Assembly: GCA_026392455.1 (NCBI GenBank) | Contig: JAPLCB010000004.1 | Span: 620,001-684,000, forward strand | DNA from: Propionibacteriales bacterium | GTDB taxonomy: Bacteria > Actinomycetota > Actinomycetes > Propionibacteriales > Nocardioidaceae | Length of the DNA stretch: 64,000 nucleotides | Reading direction: 5' to 3' | Shown here: one piece after another, positions 43,361 through 52,553 of the stretch | How positions within the stretch are numbered: the stretch's first letter is position 1 | Layout of the letters: every line of letters begins with the position of its first letter | Made by a program: the position numbers and the translations under genes | The notes under the pieces: model-generated | The model's input: the letters and a program-made list of their open reading frames with translations, nothing else | Database searches by the model: none | Told to the model about the DNA's origin: nothing

Positions 43361-44123
43361 GCTTGCTCACCATCTCTGCGGCGCCGGCTTGGCGCTGGGC
43401 GGCGTCGTTGACCGACGGGAACAGGGAACCGAGACGTGCGCCGAAGCGGATCTCGACCGGAGCGACGACGACCTCACCCCGGTTCTTGACGATGGCCTTG
43501 ACGACGCCGGCGGCCACCTGGTCGGGGCTGACCGTCCGGGTGCCCTTGGGGACCTCCATGCCGCTGTTGACGAACATGCCCGCGTCCCGGACGAAACCGG
43601 GCTCGACGATCGAGACCCCCACACCGGTGGGGTGCAGGTCCTGGCGCAGGGCGGCGGCGAAACCGCGCAGCCCGAACTTGGTGGCGTTGTAGAGGGTGCT
43701 CCCGGGAGACGCGACGATGCCGGAGACCGAGCCGATGAAGACCAGGTGGCCAGCCCCTCGAGCGGTCAGCTGGGGCAGCAGCGCCCGAGCCATCATGATC
43801 GGTGTCCGCAGGTTGACGTCGAGGTTCTGGTCGATCCGCTCGGTGGTCATCGTGGCCAGGTCGCCGGTGCCGGGAAGTGCGGCATTGGCGACCAGCACGT
43901 CCACCGGGCCGGTCTCGGCGAGCAGCCGGTCGACCTCGCTGGCGACACTGAGGTCGGCCGCGATGCTGCGGGCGCCGAGCTCGGCGGCCAAGGGTGCCAG
44001 GACCTCGGTCCGACGGCCGGTCAGGACCACCTGGGCGCCCTCGGCGGTCAGCCGCCGTGCGATCGCGTGACCGATTCCCCCGGTCGCTCCGGTCAGCAGG
44101 ACCGTGGCTCCGTTGAGCTTCAC
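43344..44123 (-). CDS. SDR oxidoreductase upstream of psd
   Basis: A 259-residue SDR. TGATGGIG at 11-18, NAALPGTG in place of NNAG, Ser132, Tyr145 and Lys149 (YNATK). The GTG start and a 17-base overlap with psd indicate one transcript with psd and pssA. Whether it acts on a lipid is unknown; the association could be incidental. The family has hundreds of substrates and nothing in the sequence narrows it. Confidence 0.78.
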   Translation of the reverse strand: MKLNGATVLLTGATGGIGHAIARRLTAEGAQVVLTGRRTEVLAPLAAELGARSIAADLSVASEVDRLLAETGPVDVLVANAALPGTGDLATMTTERIDQNLDVNLRTPIMMARALLPQLTARGAGHLVFIGSVSGIVASPGSTLYNATKFGLRGFAAALRQDLHPTGVGVSIVEPGFVRDAGMFVNSGMEVPKGTRTVSPDQVAAGVVKAIVKNRGEVVVAPVEIRFGARLGSLFPSVNDAAQRQAGAAEMVSKHAYND

Positions 44124-44207
44124 GTGCTCTCCGTTTCGTGGTGCGGTAAATCTCCGACCTGAACCTACCGGAATCTCAGCCCAGGACAGGGATCACGCGC
44201 TTCACGA

Positions 44208-45140
44208 CTACGCCGTGGACGCCGCAATGAGGTCGAGGTGAACGGCCCCTGTCCCGCAGCACCCACCCCAGACGTCGATCTGGGGGTACCGAACCGCCAA
44301 GTTGCCCATCAGGTCCGCCAGCTCGACCGGGTCTCCTTCCTCCAGGTGGCCGAGCTGGCACAGGGCGATCTTCTCCATCTTGGAGGCGTTCGGTCGCAGG
44401 GCTCTGAGCCGGTCGGTCCACGAACCCGGCGTCAGCGCCGGCTCGAACTCGACCGGGTGCGAGCAGTTGATGCCGTAGAACGCGAGCGAGGAGCCGGTCG
44501 CCTCGTCGATGGTCTCGATCGCGGTCGAGAGTGCGATCCCGGAGTGGACCTGGGCGTCAGCGGTGAGCGTGAACGAAACGGCAGCCGGTACGTCGGCAGC
44601 GACGGCCGCGCGGGCGAACCCGATCGCTTCCTCCTCGTGGTTGAAGGTGAAGCCCCAGGCCAGGTCGACGTCGGCCAGCGCCAACGTGGCCAGCTGGACG
44701 GAGTGGTAGTCCTCGGCCTCGTCCCGGGTCATCACGAGGTCCCGCGCATAGGCGTCGCCGCGCGGTCCGACGAATCCCTGGACGAGGATCGTCTCGATGT
44801 CGTCGGCGTACTCGGCGGCGAGCTCGCGCAGGAAGGCGATCGACGCCAGGTTCGCCTCGGCGAGCCCGGCTGGGGAGTAGCCCAGCAGGGCTCCCCAGTC
44901 CGGGCTGGCCCGGTAGTCCAGACCTCCCATCAACGCACACGTGCCGTGCCGCGCTGCGGTGTCCAGGTAGCCGCGGTACATGGTCCGCAGATCCGCCATC
45001 GCCGCCCGGTTCTCGAGCAGCGGGTACATCGCGAACTCCGGGAGCGTGTGCCCCCACCTGTACATGATCTCGGTCTCGATACCACCTTCGGTGAGGTAGC
45101 GGCGGCCGGGCATCGGTGCAGGGAACGTTCGGGAGGGCAT
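44208..45140 (-). CDS. Homocysteine S-methyltransferase family protein
   Basis: A 310-residue TIM-barrel methyltransferase. The N-terminal TEGGIETEIMYR and the zinc cysteines, one in INCSHPVEF and two in GGCCGTG, identify the family, which moves methyl groups from S-methylmethionine or betaine-like donors to homocysteine. The ATG is 6 bases after TAGCGT, so it is probably leaderless. It is unlinked to other methionine genes in the window, and the donor is uncertain. Confidence 0.82.
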   Translation of the reverse strand: MPSRTFPAPMPGRRYLTEGGIETEIMYRWGHTLPEFAMYPLLENRAAMADLRTMYRGYLDTAARHGTCALMGGLDYRASPDWGALLGYSPAGLAEANLASIAFLRELAAEYADDIETILVQGFVGPRGDAYARDLVMTRDEAEDYHSVQLATLALADVDLAWGFTFNHEEEAIGFARAAVAADVPAAVSFTLTADAQVHSGIALSTAIETIDEATGSSLAFYGINCSHPVEFEPALTPGSWTDRLRALRPNASKMEKIALCQLGHLEEGDPVELADLMGNLAVRYPQIDVWGGCCGTGAVHLDLIAASTA

Positions 45141-45146
45141 AGACCG

Positions 45147-45152
45147 ACGCTA
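45147..45152 (-). promoter_or_regulatory. -10 box for leaderless methyltransferase transcript
   Basis: TAGCGT on the minus strand, 6 bases before the ATG at 45140. Confidence 0.45.
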
Positions 45153-45315
45153 GGCGCTCGGTGAGGCAACCGACAGGGACAAATGCCGCCGACGCTGCGA
45201 TCAGCCCGGAAGGTTGATCCTGCAGACCACCGAGCGGTCCTCACCGTCGCTCAGCACGTAGGTCCCGAACCGTGCCGCGGCGGTCGCGAAGGCGCGAGAC
45301 GCGTGCCTGGAAAGC

Positions 45316-45355
45316 ACGTTGGGCCCCGACCGCAGGTGCGGTCGGGGCCCAACGT
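45316..45355 (-). terminator. Perfect 19-bp terminator hairpin after the cold-shock gene
   Basis: Positions 45316-45334 and 45337-45355 are perfectly complementary with only GG between them. It lies 6 bases after the cold-shock stop codon; the downstream bases on that strand read GCTTTCC. Confidence 0.88.
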
Positions 45356-45361
45356 TGGAAA

Positions 45362-45565
45362 TCAGGAGACGCGGACGTTCTCAGCCTGGGGACCCTTGGG
45401 GCCCTGGGCGAGGTCGAACTCGACCTTCTGGTTCTCGTCGAGGGACTTGTAGCCGTTCGTCTGGATCGCGGAGAAGTGGACGAACACGTCCTCGCCGCCA
45501 CCATCCTGAGCGATGAAGCCGAAGCCCTTTTCAGCGTTGAACCACTTGACAGTTCCCTGAGCCAT
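45362..45565 (-). CDS. Cold-shock protein, CspA family
   Basis: A 67-residue single-stranded nucleic-acid binding OB fold. [18 protein letters not shown] carries RNP1 (KGFGFI) and VFVHFSAI carries RNP2. The start is the ATG at 45565 with AAAGGAAAAG upstream. A -10-like TAGTGT at 45733-45728 would give a 5' leader of about 155 bases, the long structured leader usual for cold-shock genes. It acts as an RNA chaperone. A strong terminator follows. Confidence 0.95.
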   Translation of the reverse strand: MAQGTVKWFNAEKGFGFIAQDGGGEDVFVHFSAIQTNGYKSLDENQKVEFDLAQGPKGPQAENVRVS

Positions 45566-45907
45566 GATCTTTTCCTTTGTTCGGTGCAGAAGGCACTGTG
45601 CCCTTGCGCTGCTGAAGACATCCACCTGTGCTGATGTCCAGCGAACCGAAAACCAGGAGTACGAGATACGAGCCGCGCATCGTCCGCGGCCAGGACGGCT
45701 TTGGGGGCCGTCCCTTCAACACGACCCACACTAGGGCATCGGAGCCACAATTGGTGCTTCGGGGGTACTGAGGCTCCGATGTCGGGGGTTCTCGAGTGCA
45801 GGATCGACCACCGGAGCCACGGATCGACTCCTGACTAGGGTGAGCAGCACCGTGACCCCGGAGGCGGGGTGATGCCGAATCCTTGACCGTCGCAAGGGAG
45901 AGCCACC
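45566..45907. other. Non-coding gap with two divergent promoters
   Basis: This 342-base gap holds the probable long leader of the cold-shock gene (TAGTGT at 45733-45728 on the minus strand) and, on the plus strand, a -10-like TAGGGT at 45836-45841 followed by a 60-base leader for the SnoaL-like gene. I see no gene in it. Confidence 0.5.
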
Positions 45908-46333
45908 ATGACCGACAGAAGCGCGAAAGACATCGTGGAAGAGTTCGTCCGCCGGTGGGACGAGGGCGACGAGCGCGTCATCGACGAGCTGATCGCAGAG
46001 AACATGGTCAACCACGCGGCCGCGCCTCAAGGCCGGGAGGGCTGGAAGCTCATCCTGCAGGTGATCGACCACGACCTGGCTGACGTGACCATCGAGCACC
46101 ACGCCCTGATCGGGGACGGTGACCTGGTCGCCCACCGGATGACGATGCACGGCACCCACCGGGCCTCGACGATGCCGCTGTGGCACGGGGCTCCGGTCAC
46201 GGGAGCCCGGGTCTCGTGGCCCTACATCCACATCTGGCGAGCGGAGAACGGACAGATCGTCGAGCACTGGGCCTGCCGTGACGACATCGGGCTGCTGACC
46301 GAGCTCGGTGTCTGGACGCCCCGGACCTCCTGA
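45908..46333 (+). CDS. SnoaL-like/ester cyclase fold protein
   Basis: A 141-residue NTF2-like cone fold of the SnoaL/DUF ester cyclase type. It begins with the helix KDIVEEFVRRWDEGD, then VNHAAAPQGREGW, HHALIGDGDLVAHRMTMHGTH and a C-terminal HIWRAENGQIVEHWACRDDIGLL. The conserved His/Asp positions of the cavity are kept, so it may be a small isomerase, cyclase or hydrolase. AGGGAGAG precedes the ATG. It stands alone between divergent genes and its substrate is unknown. Confidence 0.78.
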   Translation: MTDRSAKDIVEEFVRRWDEGDERVIDELIAENMVNHAAAPQGREGWKLILQVIDHDLADVTIEHHALIGDGDLVAHRMTMHGTHRASTMPLWHGAPVTGARVSWPYIHIWRAENGQIVEHWACRDDIGLLTELGVWTPRTS

Positions 46334-46475
46334 CGACGGGTGTAGGGCCGCTGCCGTCCCGGAGAGGTCTGTTCGCACGCTGGGTTCGACGGAGCCGCAG
46401 GCGGGTGCCGACACGCTCCTGTCCCGGGCCCTCGATCCCGACCTAGCGGTCAGTGCCACCCAGGACGCCGACCTG

Positions 46476-47153
46476 CTACCAGCCCCGCTCGCGCCATTCC
46501 GCGAGGTGCGGTCGTTCGACGCCGAGCTGCGAGTCGTTCCCGTGCCCGGGGTAGAACCAGGTCTCGTCCGGCAGGGTGCCGAAGATCTTCGTCTCGACGT
46601 CGTTGATCAGGCTCACGAAGGCATCAGCGTCCCCGAAGGTGTTGCCGACGCCGCCCGGGAAGAGGCTGTCGCCGGTCCACAGGTGCGGGGTTCCGTCGGG
46701 GTCGTCGTACAGGAACGCGACCGAGCCGGGGGTGTGCCCGACGATCTGGATCACCCGCAGCGTGATGTCACCGAACTCGACGGTGTCACCGTCGACGACC
46801 CGGTCGTCGATGGCGACCGTGGTCTGCTCGGTGATGGCGTCGGCGTCCGGCTCACCGGCGACGGTGACCGCACCGGTGGAGTCGGCCACCTCCTTCAGGG
46901 CGCGGTGGTGGTCCCAGTGCTGGTGGGTGGTGAGCACCTTGGTGGTCCGGCCGTCACCGAGAACCCCCAGCAGGGTCGGTGCGTCGGCCGCAGCGTCGAT
47001 CAGCACCTGCTCGTCGGTGGCGCGGCAGCGCAGCACGTAGCAGTTGTTCGACATCTGGTCGTCGACCGCGACCTTGGTGATGGTCAGGTGGCTGAGCTCG
47101 CGGGTGTCCGGGGTGCCGCCGGGGGAGACGTTGCCGGTGTAGGTCGTGGGCAT
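46476..47153 (-). CDS. Metallo-beta-lactamase-fold hydrolase (glyoxalase II-like)
   Basis: A 225-residue metallo-hydrolase. The zinc motif HxHxDH is His77-Gln-His79-Trp-Asp81-His82; further ligands are in GHTPGSVAF, TGDSLFPGGVG and YPGHGND. GlxII-like proteins hydrolyse thioesters such as S-lactoyl thiols; in actinobacteria the thiol may be mycothiol. The ATG is 6 bases after TAGGCT. The gap to the upstream gene (46334-46475) shows nothing else. Confidence 0.85.
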   Translation of the reverse strand: MPTTYTGNVSPGGTPDTRELSHLTITKVAVDDQMSNNCYVLRCRATDEQVLIDAAADAPTLLGVLGDGRTTKVLTTHQHWDHHRALKEVADSTGAVTVAGEPDADAITEQTTVAIDDRVVDGDTVEFGDITLRVIQIVGHTPGSVAFLYDDPDGTPHLWTGDSLFPGGVGNTFGDADAFVSLINDVETKIFGTLPDETWFYPGHGNDSQLGVERPHLAEWRERGW

Positions 47154-47159
47154 GGTGCC

Positions 47160-47165
47160 AGCCTA
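47160..47165 (-). promoter_or_regulatory. -10 box for leaderless MBL-fold transcript
   Basis: TAGGCT on the minus strand, 6 bases (GGCACC) before the ATG at 47153. Confidence 0.5.
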
Positions 47166-47199
47166 GGACCTGCCGACGACCGGGGCCGTTTGAACGAGG

Positions 47200-47913
47200 T
47201 CAGCGCCTGGTCCAGGGCCCCAGCGCCGGCAGCGGGTCGTGGTCGGACGTCAGTCCCCGGCCGTCATCGCGACCCAGCAGCCACCAGGCGAGCGCGGCAG
47301 CGGGACCGGAGATGACCGGGGAGTCAGCGCCCAGGTGCCAGTCCTGACCGAGGTCGGTGGCCCGGACCTTGAGAGCTGGGGTCGCGTCCGAGGCGGCACG
47401 GTCGCCGACCACGGTGTCGAGCACGTCGCGGGTGAAGTCGGTCGGCCAGTCCGCCGCCGTGTAGCCGGCGTCCAGGTCGGCGTGATGGATCTCGACCTCC
47501 CCGCGCCGCGCGGCCGGGACGTCCTCGATCGGTACACCCGCACTGCCCGGGAAGCGCGTGACCGAACCCGCCCACTGGTCCTCGGTCAGGCTGCCGAAGA
47601 GGTGGCGCAACCGCTTCGTGGCCCCGAAGTAGCGGTCCCGGATCTCGGACGGTGCGGCGGCCGCGAGCGTCTCGATGTCGGCGTCGCGGCCCTCGACGGA
47701 GTCGTACGTCGGGACCTGCGCACCGTCCTGGAGGGCTTCGAAGGAACGGGCGAAGCCCTCGGCATTCAGGGCCAGGTGCGCCACCACGTGGGCCCGTGTC
47801 CAGCCCGGGAGGAGGGAGGGTTCCCGCCACCGGTCGTCCTCCAGGGAATCGACCGTCCGGATCGCGCGTTGGTCGGAGAGCTGCAGGGCACCGAGGATGC
47901 TGTCGTCCACCAT
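47200..47913 (-). CDS. Maleylpyruvate isomerase-family (mycothiol-type DinB) protein
   Basis: A 237-residue protein with the N-terminal DinB-like fold seen in mycothiol-dependent maleylpyruvate isomerase: LLPGWTRAHVVAHLALNAEG near residue 37 and EIHHADLDAGY near 140 supply metal histidines. The C-terminal part (about 165-237) matches the MDMPI C-terminal domain. The start ATG at 47913 is chosen by homology; the open frame upstream is spurious. The real substrate is unknown, as most family members are not isomerases of maleylpyruvate. Confidence 0.82.
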   Translation of the reverse strand: MVDDSILGALQLSDQRAIRTVDSLEDDRWREPSLLPGWTRAHVVAHLALNAEGFARSFEALQDGAQVPTYDSVEGRDADIETLAAAAPSEIRDRYFGATKRLRHLFGSLTEDQWAGSVTRFPGSAGVPIEDVPAARRGEVEIHHADLDAGYTAADWPTDFTRDVLDTVVGDRAASDATPALKVRATDLGQDWHLGADSPVISGPAAALAWWLLGRDDGRGLTSDHDPLPALGPWTRR

Positions 47914-48044
47914 GTCCCCAGTCTGCCCCGGGAACCGTGACCGGGCGGCCGCGGAGGTTGTCGGTGCAGCGTGAGATCGTGTCTGCTCCGCCGTTCGCCC
48001 CCGGCGCGCCGCTTGTCTCGGTAGGAGCGGGCGGGTTAACTGAC

Positions 48045-48060
48045 ACGAACAAATGTTCGA
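48045..48060 (+). promoter_or_regulatory. LexA (SOS) box upstream of uvrA
   Basis: ACGAACAAATGTTCGA differs by one base from the mycobacterial LexA consensus TCGAAC-N4-GTTCGA. It lies 31 bases before the GTG of uvrA, a known LexA target. Confidence 0.85.
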
Positions 48061-48091
48061 ACGATCGGGCACAGCTAGTTCAAGGAGCGAC

Positions 48092-50973
48092 GTGATCGAC
48101 CAGCTGATCATCCGGGGAGCACGCGAGCACAACCTGAAGGACGTCTCGCTCGACCTTCCTCGTGACGCGCTGATCGTCTTCACGGGTCTGTCCGGCTCCG
48201 GCAAGTCGTCGCTCGCCTTCGACACGATCTTCGCCGAAGGCCAGCGCCGGTACGTCGAGTCGCTGTCGGCGTACGCCCGGCAGTTCCTGGGTCAGATGGA
48301 CAAGCCCGACGTGGACTTCATCGAGGGGCTGTCGCCCGCGGTCTCGATCGACCAGAAGTCGACCTCGAAGAACCCGCGCTCGACCGTCGGCACCATCACC
48401 GAGGTCTACGACTACCTCCGACTGCTCTACGCGCGCGCCGGGCGTCCGCACTGCCCCGTGTGCGCCTCGCCCATCGAGCGGCAGACCCGCAGCAGATCGT
48501 CGACCGCGTGCTGCAGCTCGACGAGGGCACCCGCTTCCAGGTGCTGGCGCCGGTCATCCGCGGGCGCAAGGGGGAGTACATCGAGCTGTTCCGCAGCTTG
48601 CAGTCCCAAGGGTTCTCCCGGGCCCGGGTCAACGGCGAGACCTACCAGCTCGACGCCGTGACCGCCGGGGACGGACCCAAGCTGGACAAGCAGAAGAAGC
48701 ACACCATCGAGGTCGTCGTCGACCGGCTCGCGGCCAAGGCCTCGTCCAAGCGTCGCCTGACCGACTCGGTCGAGACGGCGCTCAACCTCGCCTCGGGGCT
48801 GGTGATCTTCGACTTCGTCGACCTCGACGCCAAGGACCCCGGACGGGAGATGAAGTTCTCCGAGCGGATGGCGTGCCCCAACGAGCACGACATCGACACC
48901 GACGAGCTCGAGCCGCGGTCGTTCTCCTTCAACTCCCCGTTCGGCGCCTGTACGACGTGCAGCGGGCTGGGGACCCGGATGGAGGTGGACCCCGAGCTGG
49001 TGATCTCCGACGAGAACGCCACCATCGCCGAGGGTGTGATCAGCCCCTGGTCGGGTGCTCACGTCGCGGACTACTTCTCCCGGCTGCTCGAAGCCCTGGG
49101 GGACGAGCTCGGCTTCACCATGGACACCCCCTGGAAGAAGATCCCGAAGAAGGCGCAGGCCGCGATCCTGGAGGGTCACCCGACCAAGGTGCACGTCCGG
49201 CACGTCAACCGCTACGGCCGCGAGCGTGCCTACTACACCAACTTCGAGGGCGTCCGCCCGTACATCGAGCGCCGGCACCGCGAGGCCGAGTCCGACACCA
49301 GCCGGGAGCGGTTCGAGGGCTTCATGCGCCAGGTGCCCTGCCCGGCGTGCGCCGGAAGCAGGCTCAAGCCGGTCTCGATGTCGGTGACGCTCGGCGAACT
49401 GGGCAACGGTGGTCTGAACATCGCCGAGGTCTGTGCGCTCCCGATCAACGAGGCTGCCGAGTTCCTCGACGGCGTCCAGCTGTCGGCGCGGGAGAAGCAG
49501 ATCGCTGAACGCGTGCTCAAGGAGATCCAGGAGCGGCTGCGGTTCCTGCTCGACGTCGGCCTGGACTACCTGTCGCTCGACCGACCGTCGGGGACGCTGT
49601 CCGGCGGAGAGGCGCAACGCATCCGGCTCGCGACCCAGATCGGCGCCGGCCTGGTCGGCGTCCTCTACGTGCTCGACGAGCCCAGCATCGGGTTGCACCA
49701 GCGCGACAACCAGCGCCTGATCGAGACCCTGGTCCGGCTCAAGGATCTCGGGAACACCCTGATCGTCGTGGAGCACGACGAGGACACCATCATGACCGCG
49801 GACTGGGTCGTCGACATCGGCCCCGGCGCCGGGGAGCACGGCGGCCAGGTGGTCCACTCGGGCACCGTCAAGCAGCTGCTCAAGCACAAGGACTCCGAGA
49901 CCGGGATGTACCTCTCCGGACGCAAGTCGATCCCGCTGCCCGAGGTACGTCGTCCGCGGACCAAGGGGCGCGAGCTGGTGGTGCACGGCGCCCGCGAGAA
50001 CAACCTCAAGAACGTCGACGTCACCTTCCCGTTGGGGCTCTTCGTCGCGGTGACCGGTGTCTCCGGCTCGGGCAAGTCGACCTTGGTCAACGACATCCTC
50101 TACACCTCGCTCGCCCGCCAGATCTACAACGCTCGCACGATCCCGGGCCGGCACACCAAGATCACCGGGACCGAGGACATCGACAAGGTCATCCACGTCG
50201 ACCAGTCGCCGATCGGCCGTACGCCGCGCAGCAACCCGGCGACGTACACCGGTGTCTTCGACCACGTCCGCAAGCTCTTCGCGTCCACACCGGAGGCGAA
50301 GATGCGCGGGTACCTGCAGGGCCGGTTCTCGTTCAACGTCAAGGGCGGTCGCTGCGAGGCGTGCGCGGGCGACGGCACGATCAAGATCGAGATGAACTTC
50401 CTGCCCGACGTCTACGTCCCGTGCGAGGTCTGCCACGGTGCCCGGTACAACCGCGAGACCCTCGAGGTGCACTACAAGGGGAAGACCATCTCCGACGTGC
50501 TGGACATGCCGATCGAGGAGGCCGTCGACTTCTTCGCGGCTATCCCGGCGATCAACCGGCACCTCACGACGCTGGTCGAGGTCGGCCTCGGCTACGTGCG
50601 TCTGGGCCAGCCTGCGACGACGCTCTCCGGGGGCGAGGCACAGCGGGTGAAGCTGGCCTCCGAGCTGCAGAAGCGCTCGACCGGTCGGACGGTCTACGTG
50701 CTCGACGAGCCGACCACCGGCCTGCACTTCGAGGACATCCGCAAGCTGCTGCTGGTCCTCGGCCGCCTGGTGGACCAGGGCAACACGGTGCTGGTCATCG
50801 AGCACAACCTGGACGTGATCAAGACCGCCGACTGGATCGTCGACATGGGTCCGGCCGGAGGCAACCGCGGCGGCACCGTCGTGGCCACCGGCACGCCCGA
50901 GCAGGTCGCCGAGGTGAAGGAGAGCTTCACCGGCGAGTTCCTGAAGCCGTTGCTCGAGGGCCGCCGCCGCTGA
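48092..50973 (+). CDS. uvrA: Excinuclease ABC subunit A, with an apparent frameshift
   Basis: UvrA finds DNA damage as a dimeric ATPase and loads UvrB. Both ABC modules are present: Walker [10 protein letters not shown] and GVSGSGKST, signature [16 protein letters not shown] and [15 protein letters not shown], and the zinc fingers at CPVC, CPACAG and CEACAGDG. The coding frame breaks after codon 132: the first frame reads PIERQT then nonsense, while the frame that continues with [14 protein letters not shown] is one base off. One C missing from the run at 48486-48488 explains it. With the base restored the protein would be 960 residues, normal for the family. It is either a sequencing error or a disrupted gene. 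Confidence 0.92.
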
Positions 50974-51076
50974 GTCCGATCGGATTGACAGGCTGCTCTC
51001 AGCCAAGATTGCAGGTTCAACTACTAGTCTTGGAGCACACGGCCGATGGAGCCGGATCCGGAGAAGGGTGTTGTTC

Positions 51077-51538
51077 GTGACCGAGAAGATGACCAGCCGC
51101 AGGAACGTCCTCTACGGGGCAGCCGCTGCCGGGGTCGCAACGCCTCTCCTCGCGGCCTGCGGCTCGGACTCCGGCACCGGCACCACGGGCGTGGTCGCCG
51201 ACCCGGCCACGGCCCCCAGCGACACGGCCTCGACCTCGGGTTCCAACCCCGCGGCCAGTTCCATCCCGACGGCCGACATCCCGGTCGGGGGCGGCAAGAT
51301 CTTCTCCGACACCAAGACGGTCGTCACCCAGCCCGCTGCCGGCGACTTCAAGGCGTTCACAGCCGTCTGCACCCACACCGGCTGCCTGGTCAGCAGCATC
51401 TCCGACGGCACCATCAACTGCCCGTGCCACGGCAGCAGGTACTCGATCACCGACGGTTCGGTCCAGGGCGGACCCGCTCCGGCGCCGCTGGCGGAGAAGA
51501 CCGTCACCGTGAAGGGCGCCGACCTGACGGTCAGCTGA
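51077..51538 (+). CDS. TAT-exported Rieske [2Fe-2S] lipoprotein
   Basis: A 153-residue protein. From GTG 51077 the N-terminus has a twin-arginine motif (TSRRNVLYG) and lipobox LLAAC, so it should be a folded, membrane-anchored iron-sulfur protein. The Rieske ligands are CTHTGC and CPCHGS with the usual spacing, followed by VQGGPAPAPL. Such small Rieske lipoproteins in actinobacteria have no defined partner. It sits between uvrA and an LLM gene and is probably independent of both. Confidence 0.87.
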   Translation: MTEKMTSRRNVLYGAAAAGVATPLLAACGSDSGTGTTGVVADPATAPSDTASTSGSNPAASSIPTADIPVGGGKIFSDTKTVVTQPAAGDFKAFTAVCTHTGCLVSSISDGTINCPCHGSRYSITDGSVQGGPAPAPLAEKTVTVKGADLTVS

Positions 51539-51635
51539 CCATCGTCGGCGTGACGCCGTCACGAGACTCCTTCCTCGGGGGCTGGCGTGCCTGGCCTCGC
51601 GACCTGCTCGTCCGGGCCAGGAGCCAGGGTCTGGC

Positions 51636-51641
51636 TAGGCT
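51636..51641 (+). promoter_or_regulatory. -10 box for leaderless LLM transcript
   Basis: TAGGCT, 6 bases, then ATG at 51648. Confidence 0.5.
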
Positions 51642-51647
51642 CGCCGC

Positions 51648-52520
51648 ATGAAGACCGGTCTGCACTACGCAAACTTCTCCCACCCCCACTGGGCCGGGAC
51701 CCTGGAGGACCGGCTGACCGAGACGGTCCGGATCGCCGACCAGGGCGGCGTCTCGCTGGTCACCGTGATGGACCACTGGTTTCAGATGGAGAACCTCGGA
51801 GGTCCGCCGGAACCGATGCTCGAGGGCTACACGACCCTGGGGTACCTCGCGGGTCTCACCGCGAACGTGCGGCTGAGCCTCCTGGTCACCGGAACCACCT
51901 ACCGGTACCCGGGCCTCCTCGCGAAGACCGTGACCACCCTGGACCGGCTCTCCCGCGGGCGGGCGCTCCTCGGCATCGGGGCTGCCTGGTACGACCGGGA
52001 GCACCTCGGTCTCGGAGTCCCGTTCCCGTCCACGTCGGAACGGTTCGAACGGCTGGAGGAGACCCTCCAGATCTGCCGGCAGATGTGGAGCACCGACGAC
52101 GGCCCGTACGACGGAACCCACTACCAGCTCGCCGAGACCGTCTGCGTGCCGCCGCCGGTGCGTGGCCAGGTCCCGATCCTGATCGGTGGCAGCGGTGAGC
52201 GGAAGACGCTCCGTCTGGTCGCCCAGTACGCCGACGCGTGCAACCTGTTCGGGGAGTCGCCCGAGGTGATCGCGCACAAGCTCGACGTACTGCGCCGGCA
52301 CTGCGACGACGTCGGACGCGACTACGACAGCATCGAGAAGACGGTGATCGGCGCGGGGACGATCCAGGGCACGGAACACCGCGACGAGTTCCTGACCCGG
52401 ATGTCTGCCTATGCCGACCTGGGCATCGAGCTGGTCACGTTGGTGCCCGCCGGTGACGACCCGGTGGCCTGGACCGAGGACCTGGTCGAGAACCTGGTTC
52501 CCGCGCTCGCCGACCTGTGA
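51648..52520 (+). CDS. LLM-class F420-dependent oxidoreductase
   Basis: A 290-residue luciferase-like barrel: MKTGLHYANFSHPHW, DHWFQMENLGG, SRGRALLGIGAAWYDREH and PILIGGSGERKTLRLVAQYAD are typical of F420-type actinobacterial members (TIGR03560-like). The substrate is unknown. Its position just before uvrC, with a separate leaderless promoter, suggests independent expression. It is not closely similar to the sterol-linked LLM gene at 18717. Confidence 0.82.
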   Translation: MKTGLHYANFSHPHWAGTLEDRLTETVRIADQGGVSLVTVMDHWFQMENLGGPPEPMLEGYTTLGYLAGLTANVRLSLLVTGTTYRYPGLLAKTVTTLDRLSRGRALLGIGAAWYDREHLGLGVPFPSTSERFERLEETLQICRQMWSTDDGPYDGTHYQLAETVCVPPPVRGQVPILIGGSGERKTLRLVAQYADACNLFGESPEVIAHKLDVLRRHCDDVGRDYDSIEKTVIGAGTIQGTEHRDEFLTRMSAYADLGIELVTLVPAGDDPVAWTEDLVENLVPALADL

Positions 52521-52541
52521 GCCGGTGTCGGTCCGCGGCCG

Positions 52542-52547
52542 TAGGGT
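52542..52547 (+). promoter_or_regulatory. uvrC: -10 box for leaderless uvrC transcript
   Basis: TAGGGT, 6 bases, then ATG at 52554. This promoter probably drives uvrC-rapZ-yvcK. Confidence 0.5.
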
Positions 52548-52553
52548 TGGGGA

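Noticed and set aside
45201-45317. A 38-codon minus-strand frame ending in CRINLPG
   Set aside because: Its only start lies inside the cold-shock terminator hairpin and it resembles nothing known; it might be a gene remnant but cannot be supported.
48460-50973. Treating the second uvrA frame as a separate gene
   Set aside because: Its first eight codons are not UvrA sequence, there is no ribosome site, and the two frames join seamlessly with one added base.
48427-51006. An 859-codon minus-strand frame over uvrA
   Set aside because: Complement of the well-supported uvrA sequence; composition is typical of a shadow.
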